DNA of 64,000 bases from Acestrorhynchus altus (GCA_034509495.1 CM067511.1:26649700-26713699), one strand, 5' to 3'. Positions 23,601 to 33,800 are shown, counted from the first letter of the stretch. Notes: generated by a model from the sequence alone, not told the origin. Program-made: numbers and translations.

Positions 23601-24183
23601 AAACACCATGATGCATCTTACATACTTGAGTCTTAAATGTGCTACAGATTGAAATCAGGTTAAAAAACGCAGGTTGAGTATTCCTTTAACATCTTTGATT
23701 TCAAAAGAAATGTTGGATGAGCATGTGTCCAAATACTTTTGAACTTATAGTGTATGTAGCAGCTCTAGCTATTGTAAAATAGTGGCCAAAAGGTTCCATA
23801 AAGTACAATTTTTTACCTTTTGCAGGAACAAGGAGCGCACAGAGACCCCTCCCAAAGAGCCTGGATACTGGCCTTCAGGTGACCGCTGCAACAGCCCCAG
23901 CCCTGATGTCTACAATGTCATCCGGAGGCAGCATGATGCAGACCTTGCTGGCACACGGCCCGACATCAAGAACACTTCCTTCCTAGGCTCGTCTCCGGAC
24001 ACGCCACCAGGAGACTATGACAACTTAGGTGGACGGGATACAGAGAGCGGCTTCGTTACACTGGCCAGCACAGAGAGTGGCTTTGTCACTAATGACATCT
24101 ATGAGACGACCTACCATGGCCGTGGAAGTCTGAAATATTACAAGGAGCATGGTTGGCTGGATAATGAACTCTATGGGTACTGA
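13023..24183 (+). CDS. LAYN: Layilin, C-type lectin hyaluronan receptor; 7 exons, 374 aa
   Basis: Exons: 13023-13098, 17247-17544, 17703-17860, 19875-19919, 20531-20617, 20742-20844, 23826-24183 (stop TGA 24181-24183). All introns are GT-AG and all joins keep frame. Type I membrane protein: signal peptide about residues 1-20, C-type lectin-like domain about 34-177, short Pro/Thr/Ala-rich stalk (177-222), transmembrane helix about 227-250, cytoplasmic tail 251-374. The domain keeps GELLSIES, FWIGLRRE, SCGYEVCVVMYHQPSAP, GGLYMFQWNDD and FICKY, all layilin hallmarks. The tail keeps SPDVYNVIRRQ, two ESGFVT motifs (329 and 339) and a terminal NELYGY. Mammalian layilin binds hyaluronan outside and talin, merlin and radixin inside. 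Its length matches human (374-382 aa). Start has G at -3 and +4. The relative CHODL was considered, but the tail motifs and synteny fit LAYN. Confidence 0.97.
13140..13870. repeat. Self-complementary GGTTCT/AGAACC interspersed repeat cluster in LAYN intron 1
   Basis: Repeated GGTTCTATATAGAAC, AAGAACCCTTTT and AAAGGTTCT motifs occur in both orientations, so this stretch can fold back on itself. It is a very common teleost repeat type built from short palindromic modules. Several modules appear joined head to head here (about 13170-13330, 13330-13640, 13690-13860). Related single modules lie at about 15650-15810, 28805-28885 and 35080-35240. Confidence 0.7.
13871..14784. other. LAYN intron 1, unassigned segment
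   Basis: Contains two moderately long frames (13900-14247 and 14263-14526) with no recognisable domain. At 14310-14360 and 14445-14465 a CCTCCTGGAGATCTACC motif and its inverse (GGTAGATCTCCAGGA) form an inverted pair about 100 bp apart, suggesting a small repeat element. Confidence 0.4.
14787..14998. mobile_element. MITE-like element with inverted ends (about 210 bp)
   Basis: The left end TCGCTGTCCAATGAAAAC (about 14790) and the right end GTTTTTCATTGGACAGCGA (about 14976-14994) are near-perfect reverse complements. The interior carries GTATCTCCATTTTTGTC. The same family recurs in LAYN intron 6 at about 21270-21365 and 23327-23575. No coding capacity; superfamily unknown. Confidence 0.7.
15640..15815. 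repeat. GGTTCTTT/AAAGAACC palindromic repeat copy
   Basis: AAAGAACCATTTAAAGG..., GTTCTTAAAGTG and CCAAAAGTGGTTCTTTG with CTCAAAGAGCCCTTTG form a foldback module of the same type as the cluster at 13140-13870. Confidence 0.6.
16535..16590 (+). mobile_element. Short retroelement 3' tail
   Basis: AATAATTTCCCTTTGGAATG followed by AATAAAGTATTTCTGATACT. This matches the fish LINE tail type ending in an AATAAAGTATCT-like motif. Only the terminal ~50 bp is recognisable. Confidence 0.5.
17247..17860 (+). CDS. LAYN: LAYN exons 2-3 encoding the C-type lectin-like domain
   Basis: Exon 2 (17247-17544) encodes CKRGTTKPCYK through WMDGSSSNF. Exon 3 (17703-17860) encodes NWHWDEPSCGYEV through NNFICKY. The intron between them is only 158 nt and is mostly a TG repeat. 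The split falls inside an Arg codon (AG|G). Human layilin has EPSCGSEVCVVMYHQ at the same place, so the join is certain from homology despite the poor splice-site surroundings. Confidence 0.95.
17612..17683 (+). repeat. (TG)36 microsatellite filling LAYN intron 2
   Basis: An uninterrupted TG run occupies almost half of the 158-nt intron (17545-17702) and ends 19 nt before the acceptor AG at 17701-17702. Between the repeat and the AG is TGGGCGCATGTGCGTGTGC, so no polypyrimidine tract exists and the only adenine is 13 nt from the AG. The nearest plausible branch-point adenines are upstream of the repeat (about 17590-17611). Confidence 0.95.
17861..19874. other. LAYN intron 3 (about 2 kb)
   Basis: No second gene seen. 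A fragment near 19190-19250 (GAATGAGCATTTGTCCCAATACTTATG) resembles the end of a common teleost Tc1-type MITE. The rest is featureless by eye. Confidence 0.4.
20742..20844 (+). CDS. LAYN: LAYN exon 6, transmembrane helix
   Basis: Encodes DNALNIAYIVLP, then TIPLLLLLIVATGVFCF and KLFSK. The 24-residue hydrophobic run (about 227-250) followed by Lys and Arg fixes a single pass with a cytoplasmic C-terminus. Human layilin has LNLAYILIPSIPLLLLL at the same place. Donor is AAAAG|GTAGGC. Confidence 0.95.
20915..21232 (+). mobile_element. Non-LTR retrotransposon 3' end in LAYN intron 6
   Basis: Landmarks are GTCAGGAAGGGCATCCGGCC, then GCGGATCATAAATATGACTG, then GATTCGCTGTGGCGACCC, then AAGGGAGCAGCTGATAAAAG and AAGAAATAAA. 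This is the typical 3' terminus of a fish LINE with an A-rich tail, 5'-truncated. Family not assigned. The + orientation means it inserted in the sense direction of LAYN. Confidence 0.7.
21265..21645. mobile_element. MITE-family copy A in LAYN intron 6
   Basis: 21270-21365 carries ACAATGTACAGTGCAGCTAC and GAGATACATGGTTTTCATTG, the outer end of the same inverted-repeat family as 14787-14998. 21460-21640 carries GGCACTCTCCTGATGATAGG, TCTAATCAATAGAATCAGCA and a CATGTTCCAGCA motif. The second block is repeated nearly word for word at 23165-23340. Confidence 0.65.
21800..22530 (+). mobile_element. Tc1-like transposon relic in LAYN intron 6
   Basis: About 21900-22030 translates to AEKGYKTISKEFGL and VYKRRKYKTIVTL, the paired HTH region of Tc1 transposases. 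About 22200-22380 holds decayed AKYHRRL- and VKHGSGSIM-like blocks, and about 22470-22500 a QQDYDPKYTR-like block around the second catalytic aspartate. Frameshifts and stops make it inactive. Confidence 0.75.
22540..23156. other. LAYN intron 6, unassigned segment
   Basis: No exon or clear repeat; a short A-rich stretch lies at 22940-22975. Confidence 0.4.
23157..23580. mobile_element. MITE-family copy B in LAYN intron 6
   Basis: 23165-23340 repeats the block GGCACTCTCCTGATGATAGG ... AGAATCAGCATGTTCCAGCA from copy A, with small indels. 23327-23575 is a foldback: left CAATGAAAAATATGTATCTC and right GAGATACATGTATTTCTTTG are approximate reverse complements. About 23680-23760 (AAGAAATGTTGGATGAGCAT, GTCCAAATACTTTTGAAC) looks like the end of another Tc1-type MITE. 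Confidence 0.65.
23826..24183 (+). CDS. LAYN: LAYN exon 7, cytoplasmic tail
   Basis: Encodes residues 256-374. SPDVYNVIRRQHDADLAGTR and PDIKNTSF match the conserved membrane-distal segment. The tandem ESGFVTLAST-ESGFVTND repeats correspond to the talin- and merlin-binding part in mammals. The C-terminus WLDNELYGY is diagnostic. The acceptor TTTTGCAG at 23825 is normal. Confidence 0.95.
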
Positions 24184-25110
24184 TGGAGATGGCAATGGAG
24201 CAGACAAGCCAATCTTGACTGTTTCTCAATCTTTGGTTGAGTCATGTGATGCCTTTATGCTTTGGGGTTCCTCGATTCTTTGCGTATGTTTGGTCTTTTG
24301 GAATTTGGACAGGCTACCAAATGAATTTGGACAACAATGAAATAATAACAACCTGATTAGAATTTTCAAATTAGTATCCAAATGGCAACCAAAGCTCAGG
24401 CACTTCAATGGATTAAGCTCAGAAGAAATCAAGGACAAAGTTTGTTCTCTTACATTCGCATGAAATCAAAGACCATTAAACAAAAACAGCATATAAATGT
24501 TATGAGACCTGAAACCATGAAAAGAGTTCCTCAAGATGTTTTTATTAATTGTACTGAATGACTGCTTCGGCAAATAGGGTTTTGTTGCTTTTGTAATAGA
24601 CCTTTTATTTATACATATTACTGAATACATGTACATGCAATGTATAGGTTTAAGGGAAATCTCATGTTCTCTAGCTGATCCAAAGAAGATTAAACACCAT
24701 CTTCATTGGTGGTGTCTAGTCACTGATAGAGCAGTTCAACCTTTAATGCTCCATGACTTTTGTTGCATACATACAAAACAATGCTGAGTTGACTGAGTTG
24801 TTTATAAGTTATGCTACTGGGGAAAACAACAGGACCACCAGTGATTCTGGGGAGTTTAAGGACCCTTTCTGAGAATAGTTCAGTCATACTTCATAAATTA
24901 CTGAGAACAAGATCATTCAGAGGGGAGTGGTGTAAATTGTTCATTACAATGGTTAAGATGTCTAGAATGAAAACTATGAACCCGATTTTTCCTTACAATA
25001 CCTCTCAACTGAAGTGCCCAGTCTGATACAGTCTGTTTTATGCTTGTTTTTAGATGAGCTTTTCATGAAAACCAATTTCTGCCACTTTCAGTAAATAAAT
25101 GTACAAACGG
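24184..25110 (+). promoter_or_regulatory. LAYN: LAYN 3' UTR with candidate poly(A) signal
   Basis: About 0.9 kb of non-coding sequence without a recognisable repeat follows the stop codon. The first good AATAAA lies at 25094-25099, just before the degenerate repeat array starts, so the transcript probably ends near 25115. Confidence 0.5.
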
Positions 25111-25760
25111 TGCAAAGTATGAGATGGTATGTCACAATAATTGAGATTTTACATCATAATTATGAGATTGTACATCATAATAATGAGATAATTATGGCAT
25201 TACAATAATTTGATAATGAGATAAGTATATACTAAGTCATAATTATGAGCTCCTAAGTTATAACAATACAGTTCTAACTCGTAGATAATAAGTCATAATA
25301 ATGCAATTCTAAGTCATACTGAGCTCCAAAGTCATAATACTGTGATTCATAGTATTAGTAATTCAAGTCATAATTGAAATTCTAAATCATAATTATGAGA
25401 TTCTAAGTCAATTATCAGACACTACATCATAATAATGAGCTTCTGTCATAATAGAAGTAATACTTATTTGCTAGTAAGTCATGAGATACTAAATCATAAT
25501 TATGAGATAGAAAGTTGTAATAATAATATTCTAAATTATGATATAGTAAGTCGCATTATTATCACATCATACAGAATCAGAATCTATTTCGCCAAGTATG
25601 GACACATACAAGGATTTTTTTCTTGGTGAGAGCACACATATGACAGACAATAAACAGGTATTACACAAAGATAAAAAAAACAACACAGTATCCCATTATG
25701 ACATCTCATACTTCTGATTATCTCATTATTATGACTTAATTATGACCTTTTCTATTCCAA
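25110..25760. repeat. Degenerate array of CATAATTATGAGAT/AAGTCATAAT units
   Basis: At least 20 diverged units of about 20-25 bp combine AAGTCATAATTATGAGATACT-like words. At 25700-25745 the same words appear in reverse complement (ATCTCATTATTATGACTTAA), so the whole forms a large imperfect palindrome. Inside it, about 25567-25665, is an unrelated insert (ACAGAATCAGAATCTATTTC, CAAGTATGGACACATACAAG, TTCTTGGTGAGAGC) that matches a common fish retroelement tail. Confidence 0.7.
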
Positions 25761-26319
25761 ATAATGAATATGGGCTTCCACAGCGCTTGGCCTAAAATGT
25801 GTATAGAATTAATGAATAACAGAGAGGTAAATGCAGGGTGTTTGAAAGCAATACTTCTGTTTACTAATGGTCTCTGGTTCCTAGCACCACCACTATAGAG
25901 ATATATTGAGTCATATGTTTCTAATGAACCAGTTCACACCAAACCCCTGGGAATGTTTACATTTCAGCACCTGAATTATGAATAATTTAGATAAAAAAAT
26001 CACCCACGGACCTTTAAAATACATTGAGATGAAGAAGTTAGGAAAGTCAGGTGGTTCTATATGTTCTTTGCCTCCTCGTTGGTGAGAGTCTGCATGGCCC
26101 CGTTTATGCTGCTTCCACACTGCAAATATGATTTTATAACAATGGCTTGAGGACTGTTTGCCTGAAAAACAACACAAATATCCTCTGCATTTTCTTTTTC
26201 CGAATGTGGGAGTGCGCTTGTGTTAATGAAACCCATTAATAAAACAGATTCACTAAAGTAGATTTGGCCATTTCAGTCACATCACAGTCCACATTATGAG
26301 CCACTGTTTACTGTGTGGG
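25761..26319. other. LAYN-SIK2 spacer
   Basis: No coding exon or clear repeat recognised. An open frame on the minus strand (25911-26177) has no recognisable domain. Confidence 0.4.
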
Positions 26320-26625
26320 TGATGCGCAGTGCGTGCCGACAGGGGTCGCTGTGGACCAGCTCACGGTGGCTCGCGCGTGCATCACAGAGCTGTCATTTTC
26401 ACACTGAACTAAGCGGAAAGTGGCGGATATGAAACAGAACTGTAGCGACCGCCTTTGGGCTGGATTTGAGCTGAAATGGCGGGGTTTGCGACTTGTAATT
26501 GGGAGGCGAAGGACAAGCAGCACGCAGTCAGCTGCTGACTGACGCAGGTGAGGCGGGGAAGGTTGTCGTGGTTACGAACCGCTCGCGGAGCGTGTGGACA
26601 CGCCCCCTTGCCCCCCGTATTGCAC
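26320..26625. promoter_or_regulatory. CpG-rich segment about 0.9-1.1 kb upstream of the SIK2 start
   Basis: CpGs are dense compared with the flanking AT-rich DNA (GATGCGCAGTGCGTGCCGAC, CTCGCGCGTGC, TAGCGACCGCC, CCGCTCGCGGAGCG). A GACGCAG|GTGAGG at 26541-26553 is a strong potential 5' splice site. This may be the outer part of the SIK2 CpG island or a separate upstream start; it is split from the main promoter by the pyrimidine tract. Confidence 0.5.
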
Positions 26626-26640
26626 ATAATTAAATAAACA

Positions 26641-26704
26641 ATCACGCCCCTTTTCCTCCCTCTTTTTCTCACTTTCTCTCCCTCTTTTCCTCTCTCTCAC
26701 TTTC

Positions 26705-26738
<34 letters not shown>

Positions 26739-26890
26739 CCTGTCTATCGCTCTCTCTTTAATTGTCTCTTTTCCTCTCTCTCTCTTTCTCCTCTCTCCCT
26801 GTCCTTTCTTTTCCTCTCTCTCTTTTCTTTTCCTCTGTTCTCTTTTTCCTCTCTATTATCTCTTTCTCTGTTCTTTTCCTCTCTGTGTGT

Positions 26891-26937
<47 letters not shown>
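26641..26937 (+). repeat. Polypyrimidine tract (TCTC/TTCC-rich) upstream of SIK2
   Basis: About 300 bp almost entirely of C and T, including pure (TC) runs at 26713-26735 and 26891-26936. Such mirror-repeat tracts can adopt triplex (H-DNA) form. It ends about 55 bp before the CRE at 26991. Confidence 0.9.
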
Positions 26938-26943
<6 letters not shown>

Positions 26944-26944
26944 C

Positions 26945-27465
26945 TATTCTCGTAAATAATGATATAAAGAGAGATCAATCCTTTCAGCGATGACGTCACT
27001 GCGCGTGCCGGCGGACAGTCCAGGTCTTTAAGCTCCGCTCCGGGATTTCGTTCCGACTTCCTGCGCGGCTCCGCTGCGGCCTGCTCCTCCACACAGCCGG
27101 AGACAAACCCCGGAGCGGAGCTTCACATCCTGGACCCGGACTGTCCGCCTCCGGCGGGCGAACCTCGCGCCCAAGCCGTTAGAGGCGGTGACGGGGATGG
27201 TTTCTGAGGCAGCGGCGGAGGCGACCGAGGCGGAGTCAGCCGGGCAGCGCCAGTGTTTTGAACTTTCAGCCGGGGCACGTGAAGCGCGTTTCGGCTGGAC
27301 AGAGTGAGAGAGACTGCCCCCCCCTCCCCCTTCTACCCCCTCCTCCCTCCTCCCTCACCTCCTCCTCCTGCTCCTCCTCCGGCGGCTGGAGGCACACAGG
27401 TGTATGAGCGTCGCTCCGCTGACTGACTGTCCGCTGAACGGGACGCCGGCAGCAGCGCCACGGCC
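26945..27465 (+). promoter_or_regulatory. SIK2: SIK2 core promoter and 5' UTR (CpG island)
   Basis: GC-rich, CpG-dense sequence without a TATA box leads into the SIK2 ATG. A canonical E-box CACGTG lies at 27276-27281. C-rich stretches at 27317-27370 (CCCCCCCCTCCCCC and CCTCCTCCTG runs) could bind SP/KLF factors. The transcription start cannot be fixed from sequence alone. Confidence 0.7.
26991..26998. promoter_or_regulatory. SIK2: Full palindromic CRE (TGACGTCA) in the SIK2 promoter
   Basis: A perfect CREB/ATF site 475 bp upstream of the SIK2 ATG, at the edge of the CpG island. SIK2 phosphorylates the CREB coactivators CRTC, so a CREB site here would allow negative feedback. Two further perfect copies lie in introns 1 and 4. 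Confidence 0.7.
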
Positions 27466-27818
27466 ATGGCCGACCCGGCTGAGCCTAAAGCCGCTCAGCG
27501 GGCGCCGGTCCGCGTCGGCTTTTATGACATAGAGCGGACTCTGGGAAAAGGCAACTTCGCTGTGGTGAAACTGGCCAAACACCGAATCACTAAGTCCGAG
27601 GTAAGAGTTCAGCGAGTGTCTTCAGCGCCTCAGTGAGAACAAGCGCAGCAGAGAGGTTATTTCACAGCGCCGGGACTTTATTAAAGAGGATCTTTATTCG
27701 TGATCATGTTAGGTGTTTATATCCGGTCAGCAAATGTCTCTTTAATACACTTTAATGCGTTTAGACTTTTTCCTCTTTAATGAAATGAAATGAGTTTCAG
27801 CTTAGTAAAGTTTTCCAC

Positions 27819-27858
<40 letters not shown>

Positions 27859-30800
27859 GGAGAGAGAGAAAAGAGAGAGACATATAGGGAGGGAAAGAGA
27901 GAGACAGACAGACACGGAGAGAGAGAGAGAGAGAGAGAGAGACGAGAGAGACAGATAGGGAGGGAAAGAGAGAGACAGACAGACACGGAGAGAGAGAGAG
28001 AGAGAGGGAGAGAGGCAGAGCGAGAGACAAACAGCTCGGTCAGATAGCAGTGCCAGCTTCTCAGAGCATAGTCTGCTGCAGCTCAGGCTGAAGTGTTGGA
28101 GCTCTACAGGAATGTTCTTCATACCTGCTGGTGTGTGAGACCACTGCTGCCTCACTGGCATGACGTCATTGTGTTTGTCTTGAGGGGGAACTCTGCTCCT
28201 GTTTCTGCAGGGAGCTGCTGATCTCTGCACAGCTCACATTTTTCTGTGTCACAAAGCTTAACATGTGTGACCCCGACAGGCTTTTGCATACCTTTGCAAC
28301 CGTGTTATGTAATCTGATTTTTTATCATGTTATATAAGGACATAATGGATATGGAAGGATGAAGGGAGTCCAGTAAGTCCTCTGTCCATGCTGTGCATTT
28401 ACTTTCCAAAACCAGTACACTCTCAGAAACCAAACGTTTGCAGTGGTCATCCAACTGGCCAATGATGTTTGTGTCAACACACAGGTAGCCATAAAGATCA
28501 TTGACAAGACCCAGCTTGATGCTGCCAACTTGGAGAAGATCTACAGGGAAGTGGAGATCATGAAGCTGCTGGACCATCCCCATATTATCAAGCTGTACCA
28601 GGTGGGTTTGGGTTGCCAGTCATCACCGTTCAAAATCCCTTCATTCTCCCAGCTTAGGTTTCTGTCCATTTCAGGGTTCGTACACCACATTCTTAAGAAC
28701 GAACGTGCTTTATGTTTTTTAAGCAGTGCCATAGACGAAGCACTGTTGGTTTCAAAAATGCTGCAAAGGTTCTTTACTAATTGAATGGTTCTGTACACTC
28801 TCAAATCTCTGTTACGTCCTGTTTTTTATAGAACCAAAATTATTTTCAGAGGCATCACTCAGAGAACCTTTTGAAGCCCCTTCAAAACTTATGTAGCCCT
28901 TAAATAATGACAACCGTGGGCTCTTCTTCAATTTGTAAATTAAGGTTCAGAGCTTTATCATCGAACATGTCAAAGCTTGAACAGTGAATGGAAGTATTAA
29001 TGGAGAAAATTAACACAAACTTAACTTTGTAATAATGTGTGTGTGTGTGTGGGAAAGAGAGAGAGAGAGAGAGAACAGGGCAAGAAGGTAGGAGAAAGAG
29101 AGTGAACATTTTGTTTGTGATTAGTTGTTTTGTAACAATTTAGAATGAGTAAAAAATGTTTATTGGTTTGCTTAGTTTTATTTTTTTATGTTATGGTAAT
29201 AATCATAAAGATAGTAATCACTAACCAATATTATTACATTTTTGCATACCTTCACTCCATATATCATATGGTTCACGAAAGGAAATTGTGTAATCAGTTC
29301 ATTCATTGAAACAAACTGATTTTGTGATGTCATAAAAACCAAAACATTTACATATAATTGGAAGGAAGGGAACACCATGTCAGAGACTGGGGTCCATAAA
29401 TGTAAGAAAACTATGTAGAAAATTCAAATTTTAAATCATAAAAACATATTAAATGCTACAAAAGAGCTAATTATAATAGTTTTAGGTGTAGAAAAAGAAA
29501 CACATATGGCAATAAATGACACATCACCGATAAAAATGTGAAAAACATATTAATAAAAGATTAGAATAAAACAGTCTATGAATGAATGAATAAATAAATA
29601 AATAAATAAAACAATCTGTTGTAGAAAGTGGATCCTTTGTTCAACCTAAACTCGGTAATGATCGATTGACCTGGGTTTATTCAAATCTAATAAATACTTT
29701 GAATCAAATCAAGGTTCATTCAAAGTGTTTGAGTTGAATGAACCCAGCTCAGTTGCTTGTTATTTTTTCAGCCAAGACATGAATGAAAAGCTGCTCTCTC
29801 CTCCACCAGCTATATATCAGCAGGGCTCTGTGACCTGAATTTGTGATACCTTAGAGTTTTTACTATTAGTCATAATCACCTTTTGCATCTCCCGTGGGAG
29901 TCTGACCACTTGGATCCCAGGAAGTAGAAGGCCAAAGCAAGGCCTGAATCCAGTTGTTGTAGCGGCATGCTTATAGGGTTAGCTTCGTTCTGTTGCGTAA
30001 CATTTTTTTAGGTCGCCTGGGGCTGGGATGCTGTGAGTAGCAACAGCAGTCTGCCACTGTTACACAACAGCAGCAGTAGCGGGCAGCGGCGGTCCAGAGC
30101 TGACCTTCGTTCGAGCTGTGTTGGGCTGTCATTCAGTTAGTTACCCCACGCTTTAATCGAAAGCTGAGATTTCACAAAATGTTCACTACCACTGTGCTGT
30201 AGACTCTGTGCTGCAGATAAAAGTCACCTGTAGCTTTACTGGAATTTTTATTCCCACAGCTCTTTCTGTTCAGAGTGGATATTTAATAGAACTAGAGTGT
30301 GGACAAGGGTGCTGAAGTATAATTGTGGACAAAAGTATATGTACACGTATGGCCATGAATGTTGTGAAAATATGGACTTTTAGGGAATTATTTGAACTGG
30401 TTAATTTTCTTTAACAGAATATAATTGGGTCAAAAATTACATACTGCATACCTAATAATATGCCACCCTAGCAAATTTTGGACAAACGGTAGAGCCGTCA
30501 TGATAAAGACACTGTAATGATTTTTAGTCTCTATTGGCGAATGTCAGTAATGTCTAGCTTAGCTAGCTACTGTTTTGTTGTTTGGGTTGCATCTTTCAGA
30601 CTGTCACAATGACAAGCGGCTGTTCCTCCTGAACCTGAAAGAACATGAAGCAAGGAGACAGTCCTAAAGGCAGCTTGTGTTGTATTGTAATGTTAGCCTG
30701 CTTTGTTTGTTCTACATCCAGCTTTAATGTGTTTGACACCATTGTGGAACATCCAAGTATGTCCAAATGAGGCTGAGGGTTTGAGATTTTATTATTCCAT

Positions 30801-33800
30801 TAACATGGTACAATGTACCAGTTCCACTAACAGCAAAACAATCCTAGAGCATGGTGCTACCACCACAATGTTTCATTGAACTCCCTGGAGTAGTGTGTTG
30901 GTCAGTCCAATGGGTCAATAGGAGGATGCCAGCTGAAGTCCATCTTAATCACTATCCTTGTCCAAACAAAGTTAATTCAGCATCAAAGAATTTATAATCT
31001 GTGTGTGTGTGTGTACTTGACCCTCTATATTTTGACCCTGTGTTCATTTCAGAAAACCCTAAAAATGAAATCCCAATTTTATCATTTCTGATTTTGTACA
31101 CTGAAAGTAAAATACTACCATATCGTTCTTTTCCATGATGATTGTATGTAAACTTCCAGCTAAAATGTCCAAATGTTCTGTAATAGATTACACAAGGTGT
31201 CTGCAACTTGTGCAAAATCACCTCTACATTTTGCCATTTGCACTAATTCTGACCCTAAAACAGACCAGATTCTTTGCTGTATCACAGCATCTTTACTGTG
31301 ATGTTATTTTTGCTTTTGCAGTGAAGTATTAACCAGTTTCTTAGACCTTAAGGCAGCAGTTTTGGTTCAGCAGATCAACAAATGCTATTACCATCACTGT
31401 TGGGGTTTTGTGCTCTTTTAATCTTTCCATTTTCTGGGTCATTTTTTATATTTTTCCTTCCACTGAAAATTTTTTCAGTCTACCATTAAAGCCAACACTG
31501 CTCCCTTTTTTATGAACACATATAATGGTGCGAGATCATGGAATTTCTACACTAGGGTGCCTCTGGTTTCTTGATAGGTTTGATGCAAATCAGTGTGATA
31601 TCGTCTACATGACACCTATTCATATGTTTGTTTTCTTCAATTAGGTTATGGAGACCAAGAACATGCTCTACTTGGTCACTGAGTATGCCAAAAATGGGGA
31701 GATCTTTGGTAAGTTATTATTATTATTTATTTTTTTATTATTATTAATTTTCATGTCTGAATTTTTAGTTTGTGGTGGGTTGTTTTTCTGAGAACAAGAC
31801 CACCAATCCTAACCAGGGGTGGCCTCCTTCTCTGTGGGTGGGTAAGAGGGACCATCTCTTTTTCCCCATTCAAAGTGATATTAGTCAGTGTGGGCATTAG
31901 CTAACATAAGATTAGCAAAAAACATTGTTAAAATGTTAATTAGCAAAAAATATTTTCTTCCATCAAGTTATTTTCACTTTTTGACACAATTTAAATCTGA
32001 CATTTATTCTTTACTTTCTGTCAAAATGTCATAATTAATGGACTGATAGAAATTCTCCAAAATTACATGAAATGAAACCTTTTTACATTGGCTGCCACTG
32101 AAAATGTAGTCTTTTCATTCTCCTGTAAAGGTGCCATTGTGGAGACGTTTTCGCATGACTGTGATGGGCTGCATATGCATATTTGAATAATCATGAACTC
32201 TTCTTCTGTGGCCTGTGGAATTTCCTTGCAGTACTGTACGTGCATGCAGTAACCTACAGCGCTTGCCATCTGCATGCACTGAGTACTGATCCTCCAACCG
32301 CACCCACCTCCCCCTCCCCCATAATAGACGTGTTGAACAGATGCCATTTGTTTATCTCTGTTAATTATCCGTGGAACCTGTAATGGAAAAAGGGTCATCC
32401 TGTTAGGAGATCTCTGTCTGTGTTTGGTGGCAGGCTGGCAATTTTTTATGACCATTTGGACCTGCGCTTTTGTGGAGCTTAAAAGAGCCAATCTAAACTA
32501 TACTGGTAGCCTTTGTGAAGCTCTGTTATATGGGATAGAACAGTAACTTTGTTCTCCCGTAAATTGGACTAGCCAGTTTGATAGCCTCTTTAGGATGAAA
32601 GGTTGCTTTCGATCGTCACGGTCATATGATAATAGCTACAATAAAGGAATAAATAAATACATACAAGATTGTTATCCATGGAATCAAACCAATGACACCA
32701 GCAAAAACAAGTAGTGGCCAGCCAGCAGGCTTGTCTGTAGACTTGTTTCTGGTATGGATTAGTGCTTCAGGGGACTAACGAGAACATCTGATGTTCGGTA
32801 GCACTTGGAGCGCTTTCAGAAGAGTTGCAGCGGTAACTTCAAAGTGCCTCACGTTCTTGGCTGGTTTCCCAAAAGCAGCACAATAAACCTGAACAGGACT
32901 GGGGAGCAGGGTGTCACAGAGAGCAGATCATTATCAAAGCAATGTTTTGTAATAATGTATGAGTGAGTGGGAGTTGGTGGGATTTCAGCTTATCCATTGG
33001 CCTTATTGATATAACATATAGGCTATGAGGAAGAAGAGCCACGGAGTATTAAAATTACATTTGGAGGCCAGAGTCCAAAAAAACCTGATAGCAGAGTGTT
33101 GTCTGTGTAATAAAGCGCACACTGAACACAATAAACCCTGTTCTAGATTTTCCCTATTTTCCGTTGACACCGGTTCTTTTGACTTCTCTGTTCCTGTTCT
33201 TGAACAGTATAAAGTCTGCAATCATTATCAGGAATAGGAGAATATATCGTATGGCGTTGGCTGGATGCAGTAGAGCTGAATAGTGGTTGTCTGCTTTTTC
33301 AGTGACAGTTTTAAGCTAAATTCCTTCTCATTTACACTTAGATTTTAGAAAATTCTTTTATTACAAAATGTTTAAACACCTAAGCAAACCAAACCAACTG
33401 TTTGGTTGGTTTGACGTTGTAGAAAATAATTTGGAACTTGAAATTTCTTAGAAAATGAATAGAAACAAGACTGTGTACAGTGTTTGTTTAGAGGCAAACA
33501 TATTCCACAAATCCCTGCAAAACTATTCAACCAATCACGTCTCTGTTGCAGTTTGCAGTTGGGCCTTTATTGTCTGGTGTTTATTCAATATAAGCTCCCC
33601 ATCCAAAAAAATGTATCACCATGCATGTTCTAATTCTTATTTCATTAAATTAAAAAAATTAAATGAGGATAATTGGGCTTTAAATACCTTTGGGGTGTGT
33701 GACGGGATTCATAGGTTGAGGAGGGATGGTACGCTGCAGTGAATGTCTCGTTCAGTGTGTGGAAAATGGGTTGCAAAGCTTTCAAAGCATATGCTCATAT

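Noticed and set aside
13023..24183. Chondrolectin (CHODL) in place of layilin
   Set aside because: CHODL shares the lectin domain, but the YNVIRRQ, double ESGFVT and NELYGY tail and the SIK2 neighbour are those of LAYN.
27777..28230. Several frames of 69-142 aa rich in Ser-Leu or Arg-Glu
   Set aside because: They arise from the GA/GACA tract in SIK2 intron 1.
33360..33420. Short hairpin CAAACCAAACCAAC / GTTGGTTTG as a possible small RNA
   Set aside because: Too short and imperfect, with no further support; likely chance.
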